A DNA stretch of 48,190 nucleotides from Thermus tengchongensis (GTDB lineage: Bacteria > Deinococcota > Deinococci > Deinococcales > Thermaceae), in NCBI RefSeq assembly GCF_021462405.1, contig NZ_JAKEDU010000013.1:1-48190 (forward strand). Reading direction: 5' to 3'. A program made the position numbers and the translations under genes. Under the pieces are notes generated by a model that did not search any database, was not told the DNA's origin, and was given only the letters and a program-made list of their open reading frames with translations. Positions 1 through 6,722 of the stretch are shown one piece after another. The stretch's first letter is position 1. Each line of letters begins with the position of its first letter.

Positions 1-182
1 CCGCCGGTGGAGCGGGCGTTGGCCCTAAGGCCCACCCCCGCATCGTTCACCAGTTTGGCCATCCCCGTGGCCACGGGGAAATACACCCCCGTGGTGGAGC
101 CGGAACCGATGGTGATAAACTCTTGGGCAAGGCTAAAAGCACCGAACAGCGCTGCCGAGAGGATTAGTAAGAACTTGCGCAT
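1..182 (-). CDS. TAXI-type TRAP transporter solute-binding protein (5' part only)
   Basis: Only the first 60 codons are in the window; the gene runs off the left edge. The start is the ATG at 182, preceded by a clear GGGAGG ribosome site. The product begins with a classic signal peptide ending SLAQ, so it is exported. The mature part starts EFITIGSGSTTGVYFPVATG, the typical N-terminus of TAXI-family periplasmic binding proteins. Known from the family: the Thermus thermophilus member of this type has been crystallised with glutamate/glutamine. The gene lies 3 bases behind the gamma-glutamyltranspeptidase stop, so the two are almost certainly one operon. I infer uptake of glutamate or a related acid released by that enzyme. 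Family assignment is firm; the ligand is inference. Confidence 0.85.
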   Translation of the reverse strand, partial: MRKFLLILSAALFGAFSLAQEFITIGSGSTTGVYFPVATGMAKLVNDAGVGLRANARSTG

Positions 183-185
183 CCC

Positions 186-1937
186 TTACCTCCCTTCTGG
201 CTTGGGCTGGACCACGCCTGCACTCCCTCCACCCCGGCGCACGGGCTCGGCCACAGCGGTAAGGCTGCCGTCAGGGTTGAACCCTATGAGGGTGGCGGCT
301 CCAATTTCCCCAGTTACCGTCCAGCGGTGGCCTAACCCCTCGAGGGCCCTCGCCAAGGCTGAGGTCTCAAAGCCGCGCTCCACGGTGGTGGTAGCCAGGT
401 TCCTCTGGCTTAGCCTGGGAGCGGCCACGGCTTCCTCCCAAGACATCTGGAAATCGATGACGTTGAGGAGGGTCTGGAGGACGGTGGTGATGATGGTGGC
501 CCCTCCTGGTGAGCCGAGGGCCATGAAGGGCCTGCCGTCCTTGAAGACGAGGGTGGGGCTCATGCTGCTGCGTGGTCTCTTGAAAGCTTCTGGGGCGTTG
601 GGGTGCGGTGCGGTGGGGTCGAAGTCCGTGAGCTCATTGTTGAGGAGGAAGCCGTACCCTGGAACCACCATCCCGTTGCCGCCTATGGACTCGATGGTGA
701 AGGTATAGGCGACGATGTTGCCTTCCTTGTCCGCTACCGTCAAATGGGTGGTCGACTCCCCTTCCCAAGAAGCGTTGCGGGCTCGTGGCCGTAGCACCGG
801 AGAGGGGTCCTCGAAGAAGCGGTAGGGATCTCCCGGCGCCACGGCACCTTCTGCGGCCCGTGGCCCGATCCGCTTGCGCTGTTCCTCTGCGTAGGCTTTC
901 GAGAGCAGGCCGGGGATGGGCACGTCCGCGAACCCTATGTCCCCCATGTACGCGTTGCGGTCAGCAAAGGCTAGACGGGAGGCTTCGAGATAGAGATGGA
1001 GCGCCTGTTCTCGAGAAAGTGCCCCAAGGTTGAACCCTTCGAGTATATTCAGGGCCAGGGCGATGGTCAGACCCCCGCTGCTGGGGAGGCCCATGCCGTA
1101 CACGGTGTAACCCCGGTACGAGCTCACCACAGGCGGGAGAATGCGCGCGTAGTAGTCCGCCAGGTCAGAAAGGGCCATCCGCCCAGGCCTCACGTTGGCC
1201 GTAACGCCCGGGGCAAGGGGCGGCCGATTGACCGTGTCCACAATGGCCTGGGCAATGGGCCCGCGGTAGAAGATGCGGCTGCCACCGATGGCGATGCTCC
1301 GGTAGGTTCGCGCCAGGTCAGGGTTCTTGAAGGTGGAACCCACCGCTGGCACCTGTCCGCCTGGTAGGAAAAGGGAGCGGGTAGAGGTGAAGTAGTTGAA
1401 CCTTTCCTGATTGGCCCGGGTCTGCTGAGCAAAGGTTTCGCTGACGGGAAAACCCTGTTCGGCAATGCGGATGGCTGGAGCCAGCACCTGGGCAAAGCCC
1501 ATGGTGCCGTAGCGTTTTAAAGCTTCTTCCCAACCCATGACTGTGCCCGGTACTCCCACAGAAAGGCCGCTCGTCACCCGCTCAGCGAAGGGGATGGGTT
1601 GGCCGTTGGCCTCCAGAAACACCCGGGGGTGGAAGGAGGCCGGGGCGGTTTCCCGATGGTCAATGGTGACAACCCTTCGTTCCTTGGCCAGGTAAATCAC
1701 CATGAAGCCGCCGCCGCCGATGCCGGCGGAGTAAGGATCGGTGACCCCAAGCACCGCCGCAGCGGCTACTGCCGCGTCTACGGCGTTCCCGCCCTGCGAC
1801 AGGATCTGTAGAGCAGCTTGGGTGGCCAAAGGGTTCACGGTGGCCGCCGCTCCGCCAAATCCCGTGGATATATGCCCTTGCGCTTTAACCGCTGCGGTTA
1901 CCCCGAGGAGGATAAAGAGTAAAGCTGAAAGGCGCAT
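186..1937 (-). CDS. ggt: Secreted gamma-glutamyltranspeptidase
   Basis: An Ntn-hydrolase precursor that self-cleaves and removes the gamma-glutamyl group from glutathione and related peptides in the periplasm. Visible family marks are the N-terminal GGNAVDAAVAAA, the nucleophile region TTHLTVADKEGN (the second Thr of STTH is the expected cleavage and catalytic residue), SIGGNGMVVPG, and GSPGGATI near the C-terminus. I chose the ATG at 1937 because it opens a normal signal peptide (MRLSALLFILLG...AQG). The frame stays open to an ATG at 1982, which would add 15 residues before the signal and lies nearer a good ribosome site at about 1999-2006; ATG 1952 is another option. About 583 residues, normal for the family. 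Third-position GC is lower than in most of the window. Confidence 0.92.
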   Translation of the reverse strand: MRLSALLFILLGVTAAVKAQGHISTGFGGAAATVNPLATQAALQILSQGGNAVDAAVAAAAVLGVTDPYSAGIGGGGFMVIYLAKERRVVTIDHRETAPASFHPRVFLEANGQPIPFAERVTSGLSVGVPGTVMGWEEALKRYGTMGFAQVLAPAIRIAEQGFPVSETFAQQTRANQERFNYFTSTRSLFLPGGQVPAVGSTFKNPDLARTYRSIAIGGSRIFYRGPIAQAIVDTVNRPPLAPGVTANVRPGRMALSDLADYYARILPPVVSSYRGYTVYGMGLPSSGGLTIALALNILEGFNLGALSREQALHLYLEASRLAFADRNAYMGDIGFADVPIPGLLSKAYAEEQRKRIGPRAAEGAVAPGDPYRFFEDPSPVLRPRARNASWEGESTTHLTVADKEGNIVAYTFTIESIGGNGMVVPGYGFLLNNELTDFDPTAPHPNAPEAFKRPRSSMSPTLVFKDGRPFMALGSPGGATIITTVLQTLLNVIDFQMSWEEAVAAPRLSQRNLATTTVERGFETSALARALEGLGHRWTVTGEIGAATLIGFNPDGSLTAVAEPVRRGGGSAGVVQPKPEGR

Positions 1938-1978
1938 AGCATAAATATGCATAAGGTGGCCGAGGTGAACCGTAGGGT

Positions 1979-1993
1979 TCATAACAGTTTCAT
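1979..1993 (-). other. Four-codon leader ORF overlapping the upstream ggt start
   Basis: An ATG at 1993, six bases after AGGAGGGG, opens a reading frame of only Met-Lys-Leu-Leu. Its stop overlaps the ATG at 1982 of the ggt frame as ATGA. It could be a translational coupling device or just chance. Nothing else supports it. Confidence 0.25.
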
Positions 1994-2053
1994 GCGGTTC
2001 CCCTCCTGAGCCGGTAGGGGATCGTTTCCTTATGCAGAGTTACAGAACCAGCA

Positions 2054-2159
2054 CTAAATCCCCCGTCGTGGCGCAAGCCACGACGGGGGCCCCAAAGAGG
2101 CCATGAGCACGCCACTATGGCTTTGGCCGGTGGGGCAACCTTTGCGTGCGGGTATTTAG
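2054..2159 (-). repeat. Dispersed palindromic element, copy A (106 bp)
   Basis: One of four related copies in this window. It is bounded by inverted CTAAAT/ATTTAG ends. One end carries a perfect 13-bp palindrome (arms 2060-2072 and 2077-2089) around a GCAA loop on the plus strand. The rest, 2090-2153, matches copies B and C (GGGGCCCCAAAGAGGCC, then a GGCCGGTGGGG block and TTTGCGTGCGG). The frameshifted minus-strand gene runs into its non-hairpin end and stops inside it at 2115. Relative to the flank, the loop is inverted compared with copies B and C. Confidence 0.8.
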
Positions 2160-2626
2160 CTCCTTCACCGTGGCCTGCTTGCCGTCTTGCACCGCCACCT
2201 GCCATAGCCGCACCACCTTGGCGTTGAGGTCGGCGGTCACCGCGTAGAGGTTCGCCTTGCCCGCCAAGTAGCGGGCCACCTCGGGGTCCTCCTGGGCCGC
2301 CTTGGCCACGAAGCCCGGGTCCAGACCCGGAGGTGGAAGAAGATGGCCCCGCCGTAGTTCCCCTGGCCCAGGGACTTGAGGGCGTTTTTGGTGAGGGCGT
2401 AGTTGACCTCTGGGGTGGCCTGGCCGCCGAAGATGAGGGCCACGGCTTCCTCCTTGGGGGCAAGCGGCCCCACCTCCTCCGGGGTGGGGAAGGCGGTTAC
2501 TTGGAGGTGGCGGGTGCCCTCGAGGTCCAGGCACCCGGCCCCGATGCCCCCCACAAGGGCGGCGCAGATGGAGGTGGTGTTGGTGAGGGCGTGAACGCTC
2601 CCAAAGCCCAAGGGCCCCGCCATCAT
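2115..2626 (-). pseudogene. Frameshifted gene of unknown function
   Basis: A coding-like stretch starts at ATG 2626 (or 2623). It reads MMAGPLGFGSV, then AALVGGIGAGCLDLEG, GTRHLQVTAFPTPEE and GNYGGAIFFHLR. At about 2325 the frame must shift by one base to continue as GLDPGFVAKAAQEDPEVARY, AGKANLYAVTADLNAKVV and KQATVKELN, before ending inside repeat copy A. The break lies at a short G run, so it may be a real one-base deletion or a sequencing error. I do not recognise the family. It is divergent from the AztD-like operon and shares the regulatory region around 2672-2700, so a link to metal homeostasis is likely only by position. Confidence 0.5.
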
Positions 2627-2671
2627 CTGGCCGAAAAATTTGAGCGGGCTTGCAGAGCCGGCCTTACGGGC

Positions 2672-2700
2672 TTGACATATTGCGACTGCATTTTCATTAT
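2672..2700 (+). promoter_or_regulatory. Promoter with Fur/Zur-like operator upstream of the AztD-like operon
   Basis: TTGACA (2672-2677), a 17-base spacer and CATTAT (2695-2700) form a good sigma-70 promoter for the gene at 2721. The spacer and -10 region contain the half-site TGCATTTTCA (2687-2696), nearly identical to TGCATTATCA at 33978-33987. Read on the minus strand, TGAAAATGCAGTCGCAA followed by TATGTC has the same spacing as the sites at 11381 and 33966, so it may also control the divergent gene at 2626. The second half-site is weak. Confidence 0.5.
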
Positions 2701-2720
2701 TAAATGTCGGGGGTGAGTCC

Positions 2721-3893
2721 ATGACGAGAAAAGTGGTTCTGGCGGCCTTTGGCTGGTTGGCGTCCCTGGCCTTGGCCCACGCGGCGGTGCCCGAGAGGCC
2801 CGAGGCCTTCCAGGCCGAGGCCCGGCTCTTCGTTCTGGACAACCGCCTGGAGGCCAGCCGGGTGGTGGCGGTGGACCTGCCCGCAGGGAAGCCCGTGGCG
2901 GAGGTTTCCGTGCCACCTCGGGGGATGAGCCTCGTGGCCACCCCCTCGGGGCGGTACCTCCTGGTGTCCCGGGGGCGGGACACGGACCGGCAGTGGCTCA
3001 CGGTGATCTGGACCGGGAAGGAGGAGGGGCGCTGGAGCCGGCCCGTGGTGGCCAAGAGCTTCCTCTTGGGCCGGGGGTGGAACATCGGCCACGGGGCGGA
3101 GGCCTACACCTTAGGGGATAGGCTCCTGGCCTTCGCCGAGCGGGACGCAGTGGCGTTCCACTTCCCCGAGGAGAGCCTGGCCCCCGAGGCCGCCTTCCAA
3201 GCGGAGCGGATCCGGCTTCCCAACCCCGACCACTACCACGTGGTGGAGGCCCCCGAGGGCGTCTACCTCACCCTCCTGGCCCGGGGGCAGGTGATGCTCA
3301 TGGACCGGGGCCTGAGGGAGGCCAAGGCCAGCTTTCCCTGCCCCGTCCAGCATGGGGAGACCTTCCACGAGGCGACGGGGCGGAGCTTTTTCGCCTGCGC
3401 CCGGGACGTGCTGGCGGTGGAGGGAGGGAGGGAGCTCAAGCGGCTTCCCTACCCGGTAGGGGAGCGGATCGGGGCCTTTCTGAAAGGGGAAGGGGCCTTC
3501 TTCGGCTACTCCGACGGCGTACAGCACCTCCAGCGCCTGGACCCCGTGGCCCTCATCCTCACCCCCATCCCCTTGGGTGGGGTTTTCATCCGGGGGAAGA
3601 GCGACGGGAAGCGGCTCTACGTCCTCCTCACCGACGGCCGCCTGCAGGTGCGGGAGGCGAGGGAGGGGAGGCTTTTAAGGGAGGTCCGGGTTTCCCGGCC
3701 CTTCCCGGAGATGGACGAGGACACCGGCGGGGCCATCTACCCCGACCTGGCCCCCTGGCCGGAGCGGGGCCTGGTCTACGCCAGCCTGCCCCACCTGGGG
3801 CTGGTGGCCGAGGTGGACGTGGAAAGGGGACGGGTGGTGCGCTACCTCAGGGTGGGGGGTAGCCCCACGCGGCTGGTCCTGGTGCGGCCATGA
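2721..3893 (+). CDS. Secreted AztD-like beta-propeller protein
   Basis: 390 residues with an N-terminal signal peptide (MTRKVVLAAFGWLASLALAHA). The rest is made of repeated short beta-strand units, for example LFVLDNRLEASRVVAVDL, GRYLLVSRGRD and GLVYASLPHLGLVAEVDVE, as in WD40/YVTN-type propellers. It resembles the zinc chaperone encoded at 5349. Both have a central CP..HGE stretch followed by a second cysteine (here CPVQHGETFHEATGRSFFAC) and similar end blades, but this one lacks the His-rich N-terminus. I read it as an AztD paralogue acting in the periplasm on the same metal. It is first in an operon with 3890, 4438 and 5349; the next gene overlaps it by ATGA. Function is inferred from similarity and context. 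Confidence 0.65.
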   Translation: MTRKVVLAAFGWLASLALAHAAVPERPEAFQAEARLFVLDNRLEASRVVAVDLPAGKPVAEVSVPPRGMSLVATPSGRYLLVSRGRDTDRQWLTVIWTGKEEGRWSRPVVAKSFLLGRGWNIGHGAEAYTLGDRLLAFAERDAVAFHFPEESLAPEAAFQAERIRLPNPDHYHVVEAPEGVYLTLLARGQVMLMDRGLREAKASFPCPVQHGETFHEATGRSFFACARDVLAVEGGRELKRLPYPVGERIGAFLKGEGAFFGYSDGVQHLQRLDPVALILTPIPLGGVFIRGKSDGKRLYVLLTDGRLQVREAREGRLLREVRVSRPFPEMDEDTGGAIYPDLAPWPERGLVYASLPHLGLVAEVDVERGRVVRYLRVGGSPTRLVLVRP

Positions 3894-4315
3894 ACCCCAT
3901 GCCCGTGGTGATGTACCTCATGGGCCTCGAGGCGGCCCATGAGCTCCTCGAGCCCCTGGGGTTCCGCAAGGTTCCCCACCCCCAGGGGGTGGGCTCCAGC
4001 CTCTACCTGGGGGAGGAGGCAGTCTTGCACTCCACGGGCCTCTGGTACCGGGGGGTGCTCTACCACCGCCCTAAGGAGCGCTTCTACCGCGCCCCCCTGC
4101 CCCCCTACCCCCCGGAGGTCCACCCCGAGGCCGAACCCCTGCCCTTTCCCGAGGGCCTGGCCCATTTCCGCCCCTTTCTCCTGGTCTATGAGGAGGAGGT
4201 GCGCCGCCTACGGGGCGAGGGGCGGGGGCGCCACCTAAAAAGGCTTCCCCCTGGGGCGAGAAGGCACGTGAGGGACTGGAAGGCCTTCTTTGGGGGTGAG
4301 GGTGAGGAAGCTTAA
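3890..4315 (+). CDS. Hypothetical protein in the zinc island
   Basis: 141 residues, no signal peptide or membrane segment. The sequence is rich in Pro, Arg, Glu and His (MNPMPVVMYLMGLEAAHELL, LHSTGLWYRGVLYHRP, GARRHVRDWKAFFGG). I do not recognise a family. Its ATG overlaps the stop of the AztD-like gene, so it is translationally coupled and co-transcribed with the zinc-binding genes. Its TAA stop (4313-4315) lies within the left end of repeat copy B, so insertion of that element may have replaced the original C-terminus or stop. Confidence 0.65.
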   Translation: MNPMPVVMYLMGLEAAHELLEPLGFRKVPHPQGVGSSLYLGEEAVLHSTGLWYRGVLYHRPKERFYRAPLPPYPPEVHPEAEPLPFPEGLAHFRPFLLVYEEEVRRLRGEGRGRHLKRLPPGARRHVRDWKAFFGGEGEEA

Positions 4316-4419
4316 CCACCCGCACGCGGAGGCTACCCCATTTGCCAAAGCCAAAGCGGCTTTCTTATCGCCTCTTTGGGGCCCCCCTCGTGGCGCAAGC
4401 CACGACGGGGTACGTAAGC
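4310..4419 (+). repeat. Dispersed palindromic element, copy B (110 bp)
   Basis: Same family as copies A, C and D. Ends are GCTTA (4310-4314) and TAAGC (4415-4419). The palindrome has 12-base arms at 4383-4394 and 4399-4410 around a GCAA loop, with one C-C mismatch (4387 against 4406). The flank CCTCTTTGGGGCCCC lies to its left, as in copy C. It starts at the stop codon of the upstream gene and ends 18 bases before the next ATG, inside an operon. Confidence 0.8.
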
Positions 4420-4437
4420 CCTTGTGGGTTGGTGAGG

Positions 4438-5304
4438 ATGCGTTGGCTTAGCTTGGTCCTCTTGGGCCTCTCCTGGGCGGCAGCCCAGGTGCAGGTGGCG
4501 GCCACCACCCCGGTCCTCGCGGACCTGGTGCGGGAGGTGGGGGGAGGGAGGGTGCGGGTGGAGAGCGTGGTCCCCCTGGGGGCGGACCCCCACGCCTTTG
4601 ACCTCCGCCCCTCCACTGCCCTCCAGGTTTCCCGGGCCCGGCTCCTCTTCGCCAACGGGCTGGGCCTGGAGCCCTACCTGCCCCGCCTCCGGGCCCTTCT
4701 GCCCCAAGGGGCCAGGGTGGTGGAGCTTGCGCCTAGGATGCCTGCGCCCATCTGCGGTCTCCTGGGCCTCAAGGAGCGGGGGATCCACCTCCACGGGGAC
4801 TGCGACCCCCACATGTGGCTGGACCCCCGCTACGGGGTGGGCTATGCGGAGGCCATCGCCGAGGAGCTGGCCCGGCTGGACCCCGGGGGGCGGGAGGTTT
4901 ACCAGAGGAACCTGGAGCGCTTTCGGCAGAGGGTGCTGGAGGAGGACCGGCGCCTCGAGGCCTGCCTGGCCGGCAGGCAGCCCCGGGTGGTGGTCCAGCA
5001 CCTCTCCCTCCTGTACCTGGCCCGGCGCTACGGGCTGGAGGTGGTGGGGGCCCTTAGGGACCACCACGGGGCCGACCTGGGGGTGAGGGGCCGGGTGGCC
5101 CTCCTCAAGGAGGCGGAGCTTAAGGGGGTGGACCTGGTGGTGGCCGAGCCCCAGCTGGACCCGGCCCCCATGCGCCGCCTGGCGGAGGAGTTGGGGGCCA
5201 GGCTGATCGTCCTCTACACCGACGCCCTGGACCGGCGGGTGCCCACCTACCTGGACCTCCTCCGCTGGAACCGGGAAAGGCTTTGCGAGGCTTCGGCCAA
5301 CTAG
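4438..5304 (+). CDS. aztC: Periplasmic zinc-binding protein, AztC/ZnuA type (cluster A-I SBP)
   Basis: 288 residues with a signal peptide (MRWLSLVLLGLSWAAAQ). Expected metal ligands can be placed: His in GADPHAFDL, His in CDPHMWLDP, His in VVVQHLSLLYLARRYG, and Asp in LYTDALD near the C-terminus, the three-His/one-Asp pattern known for AztC and ZnuA. The usual flexible loop is short (GIHLHGDCDPH) with extra His and Cys. It is followed 44 bases later by the AztD-type chaperone, which is why I prefer AztC over plain ZnuA. No permease or ATPase of this class is in the window, so those must be elsewhere. Start is the ATG after GGTGAGG; longer in-frame starts would read through repeat copy B. Confidence 0.8.
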   Translation: MRWLSLVLLGLSWAAAQVQVAATTPVLADLVREVGGGRVRVESVVPLGADPHAFDLRPSTALQVSRARLLFANGLGLEPYLPRLRALLPQGARVVELAPRMPAPICGLLGLKERGIHLHGDCDPHMWLDPRYGVGYAEAIAEELARLDPGGREVYQRNLERFRQRVLEEDRRLEACLAGRQPRVVVQHLSLLYLARRYGLEVVGALRDHHGADLGVRGRVALLKEAELKGVDLVVAEPQLDPAPMRRLAEELGARLIVLYTDALDRRVPTYLDLLRWNRERLCEASAN

Positions 5305-5348
5305 CCCAGATCGGGACCGGCAAGGTCCCGTGGGAAGGGAGGATAAGG

Positions 5349-6569
5349 ATGCGGAAAACCCTTTGGCTAGGTACCTTGGCGCTTGCGGTTTTGGGATGGG
5401 CCCTGGCTCAGGGCCACGGGGACCACGGGCATAACCACGGCCACCACCATGGCCATGGCCACCACCATGGCCACGGCCACCACGGGGAGCGGCTTTTCCA
5501 CCGCCTGGCCGTGGCCGATGCCCGGGAGGCTTTGGTGCGGGTCCTGGATGAGGACGGTAAGGAGCTGGGCCGTTTCACCGTGCCCTCCCCAGCCCGCCTC
5601 TACCCCCTCCCCGGGGGGCAGTACGTCCTGGCGGTCCACCGGGAGGCCAATGCGGTGAGCTTCCTCTGGGGGGGTCTCCGGCTGGAGGACCACGGGGATC
5701 ACAAGGACCTGAAGCCGGAAAACCCCTACGTGGCCGCCACCCTGCGCACAGGGCCCAAGCCCACCCACGTGTTCGTAGGTGGGGAGCGGTTGGCGGTCTT
5801 CCACGACGGGGATGGGACCGTGGCCCTCTTTGACCTAAAGCGCCTTGGGCTGGACTTCAGCCCGCGCCTCATCGCCACCGGGGGAGCAGACCACGGGGCC
5901 CCCGCCCTCCTGGGGGAGGCCCTCCTGGTGGGTAGCCTGGAGCGGGGCCAGGTGGAGGTCTACACCCTGGGGGGCACCCGGGTGACGGCCTTGCCTCAGG
6001 CCTGCCCCCGCCTGCACGGGGAGGCGGTCCTGGGCGGGGTGGCGGCCTTCGGTTGCGCCGATGGGGTGCTCCTGGTGGAGCGCCGGGGCCAGGGCTTCGC
6101 CGGGCGCAAGGTGCCCAACCCCCCCGGCACCCCCGAGGGGGTGAGGGTGGGCACCCTCACCTCCCACCCCCGCTACCCCTTCTTCGTGGGGAACTTCGGC
6201 CAGGGCCTGGCCCTCATCGACCCCAAGGAGGGGCGCCTCGAGGCCCTCTCCTTGCCGGCCCGTCCCGTGGCCTTCGGCTTTGACCCCGAGGGGGAGGCCC
6301 TCTACGTCCTCACCGAGGACGGCCGCTTCCACAAGCTGGATCCCGTAGGCAGGCGGGTGGTGGGGAGCCTCGAGGCCGTCTCCCCCCGGGCCCAAGGGGC
6401 CCCTGCCCCGGGGATGGCCCTGGGCCACGGGGTGGCCTACCTCACCGACCCCGCGCGGGGCCAGGTGGTGCGGGTGGACCTGGAGGGGTGGCAGGTGGCG
6501 GCCAGGTGGGAGGTGGGCGGGGCGCCCTCCGCCATTGCCCTCTTTGAGGTGGAGGGGGTGGAGCACTGA
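5349..6569 (+). CDS. aztD: Periplasmic zinc metallochaperone AztD
   Basis: 406 residues. After the signal peptide (ending ALAQ) comes a striking His-rich stretch at residues 22-47 (runs of GHGDHGHNHGHHHGHGHHH), the expected zinc-gathering tail. A propeller follows: LAVADAREALVRVLDEDGKE, ARLYPLPGGQYVLAVHRE, EDHGDHKDL, FHDGDGTVALFDL, CPRLHGE and CADGVLLVE. The order VADA..RVLD, LYP..G.Y..AV, DHGDH, F.DGDG matches what I know of AztD, which hands zinc to the AztC binding protein. The ATG follows AGGGAGGATAAGG. It is last in the island; a GC-rich hairpin at 6594 may end the transcript. Confidence 0.82.
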   Translation: MRKTLWLGTLALAVLGWALAQGHGDHGHNHGHHHGHGHHHGHGHHGERLFHRLAVADAREALVRVLDEDGKELGRFTVPSPARLYPLPGGQYVLAVHREANAVSFLWGGLRLEDHGDHKDLKPENPYVAATLRTGPKPTHVFVGGERLAVFHDGDGTVALFDLKRLGLDFSPRLIATGGADHGAPALLGEALLVGSLERGQVEVYTLGGTRVTALPQACPRLHGEAVLGGVAAFGCADGVLLVERRGQGFAGRKVPNPPGTPEGVRVGTLTSHPRYPFFVGNFGQGLALIDPKEGRLEALSLPARPVAFGFDPEGEALYVLTEDGRFHKLDPVGRRVVGSLEAVSPRAQGAPAPGMALGHGVAYLTDPARGQVVRVDLEGWQVAARWEVGGAPSAIALFEVEGVEH

Positions 6570-6593
6570 GGCTCTGGCCCCCCCTGTGGGCTG

Positions 6594-6623
6594 GGGGCGG
6601 CGCGGGCCGCCCCTTGGTCCTTT
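6594..6623 (+). terminator. Possible terminator after aztD
   Basis: GGGGCGG (6594-6600) and CCGCCCC (6607-6613) can pair around a 6-base loop, followed by a T-rich TTGGTCCTTT. The T tract is imperfect, so this is only a candidate. Confidence 0.4.
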
Positions 6624-6690
6624 AGGGAGCTCGGTAGCCTGCTGCCCTTTGCGAAGGAAAAATGTCCCAATGACCTGGCCCACAATACTT

Positions 6691-6716
6691 CCTGGGGGTA
6701 AACCCCAGGAAGGAGG
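6691..6716 (+). promoter_or_regulatory. Leader hairpin and ribosome site for the oxidase genes
   Basis: A perfect 7-bp hairpin (CCTGGGG at 6691-6697, CCCCAGG at 6703-6709, loop GTAAA) sits directly against AGGAGG (6711-6716). That ribosome site is six bases before GTG 6723, which decides the start. The ATG at 6718 is out of frame with the long gene. The hairpin could affect translation or message stability. Confidence 0.45.
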
Positions 6717-6722
6717 AATGCG

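Noticed and set aside
2054-2159. Palindromic element as an ordinary rho-independent terminator
   Set aside because: The stem is strong, but no copy is followed by a T run and the similarity extends over ~100 bases with inverted ends, so it is more than a terminator.
5410-5490. Short repeated CCACCATGGCCA-like units, possible tandem repeat array
   Set aside because: They encode the His/Gly-rich metal tail of AztD; the repetition is explained by the protein.
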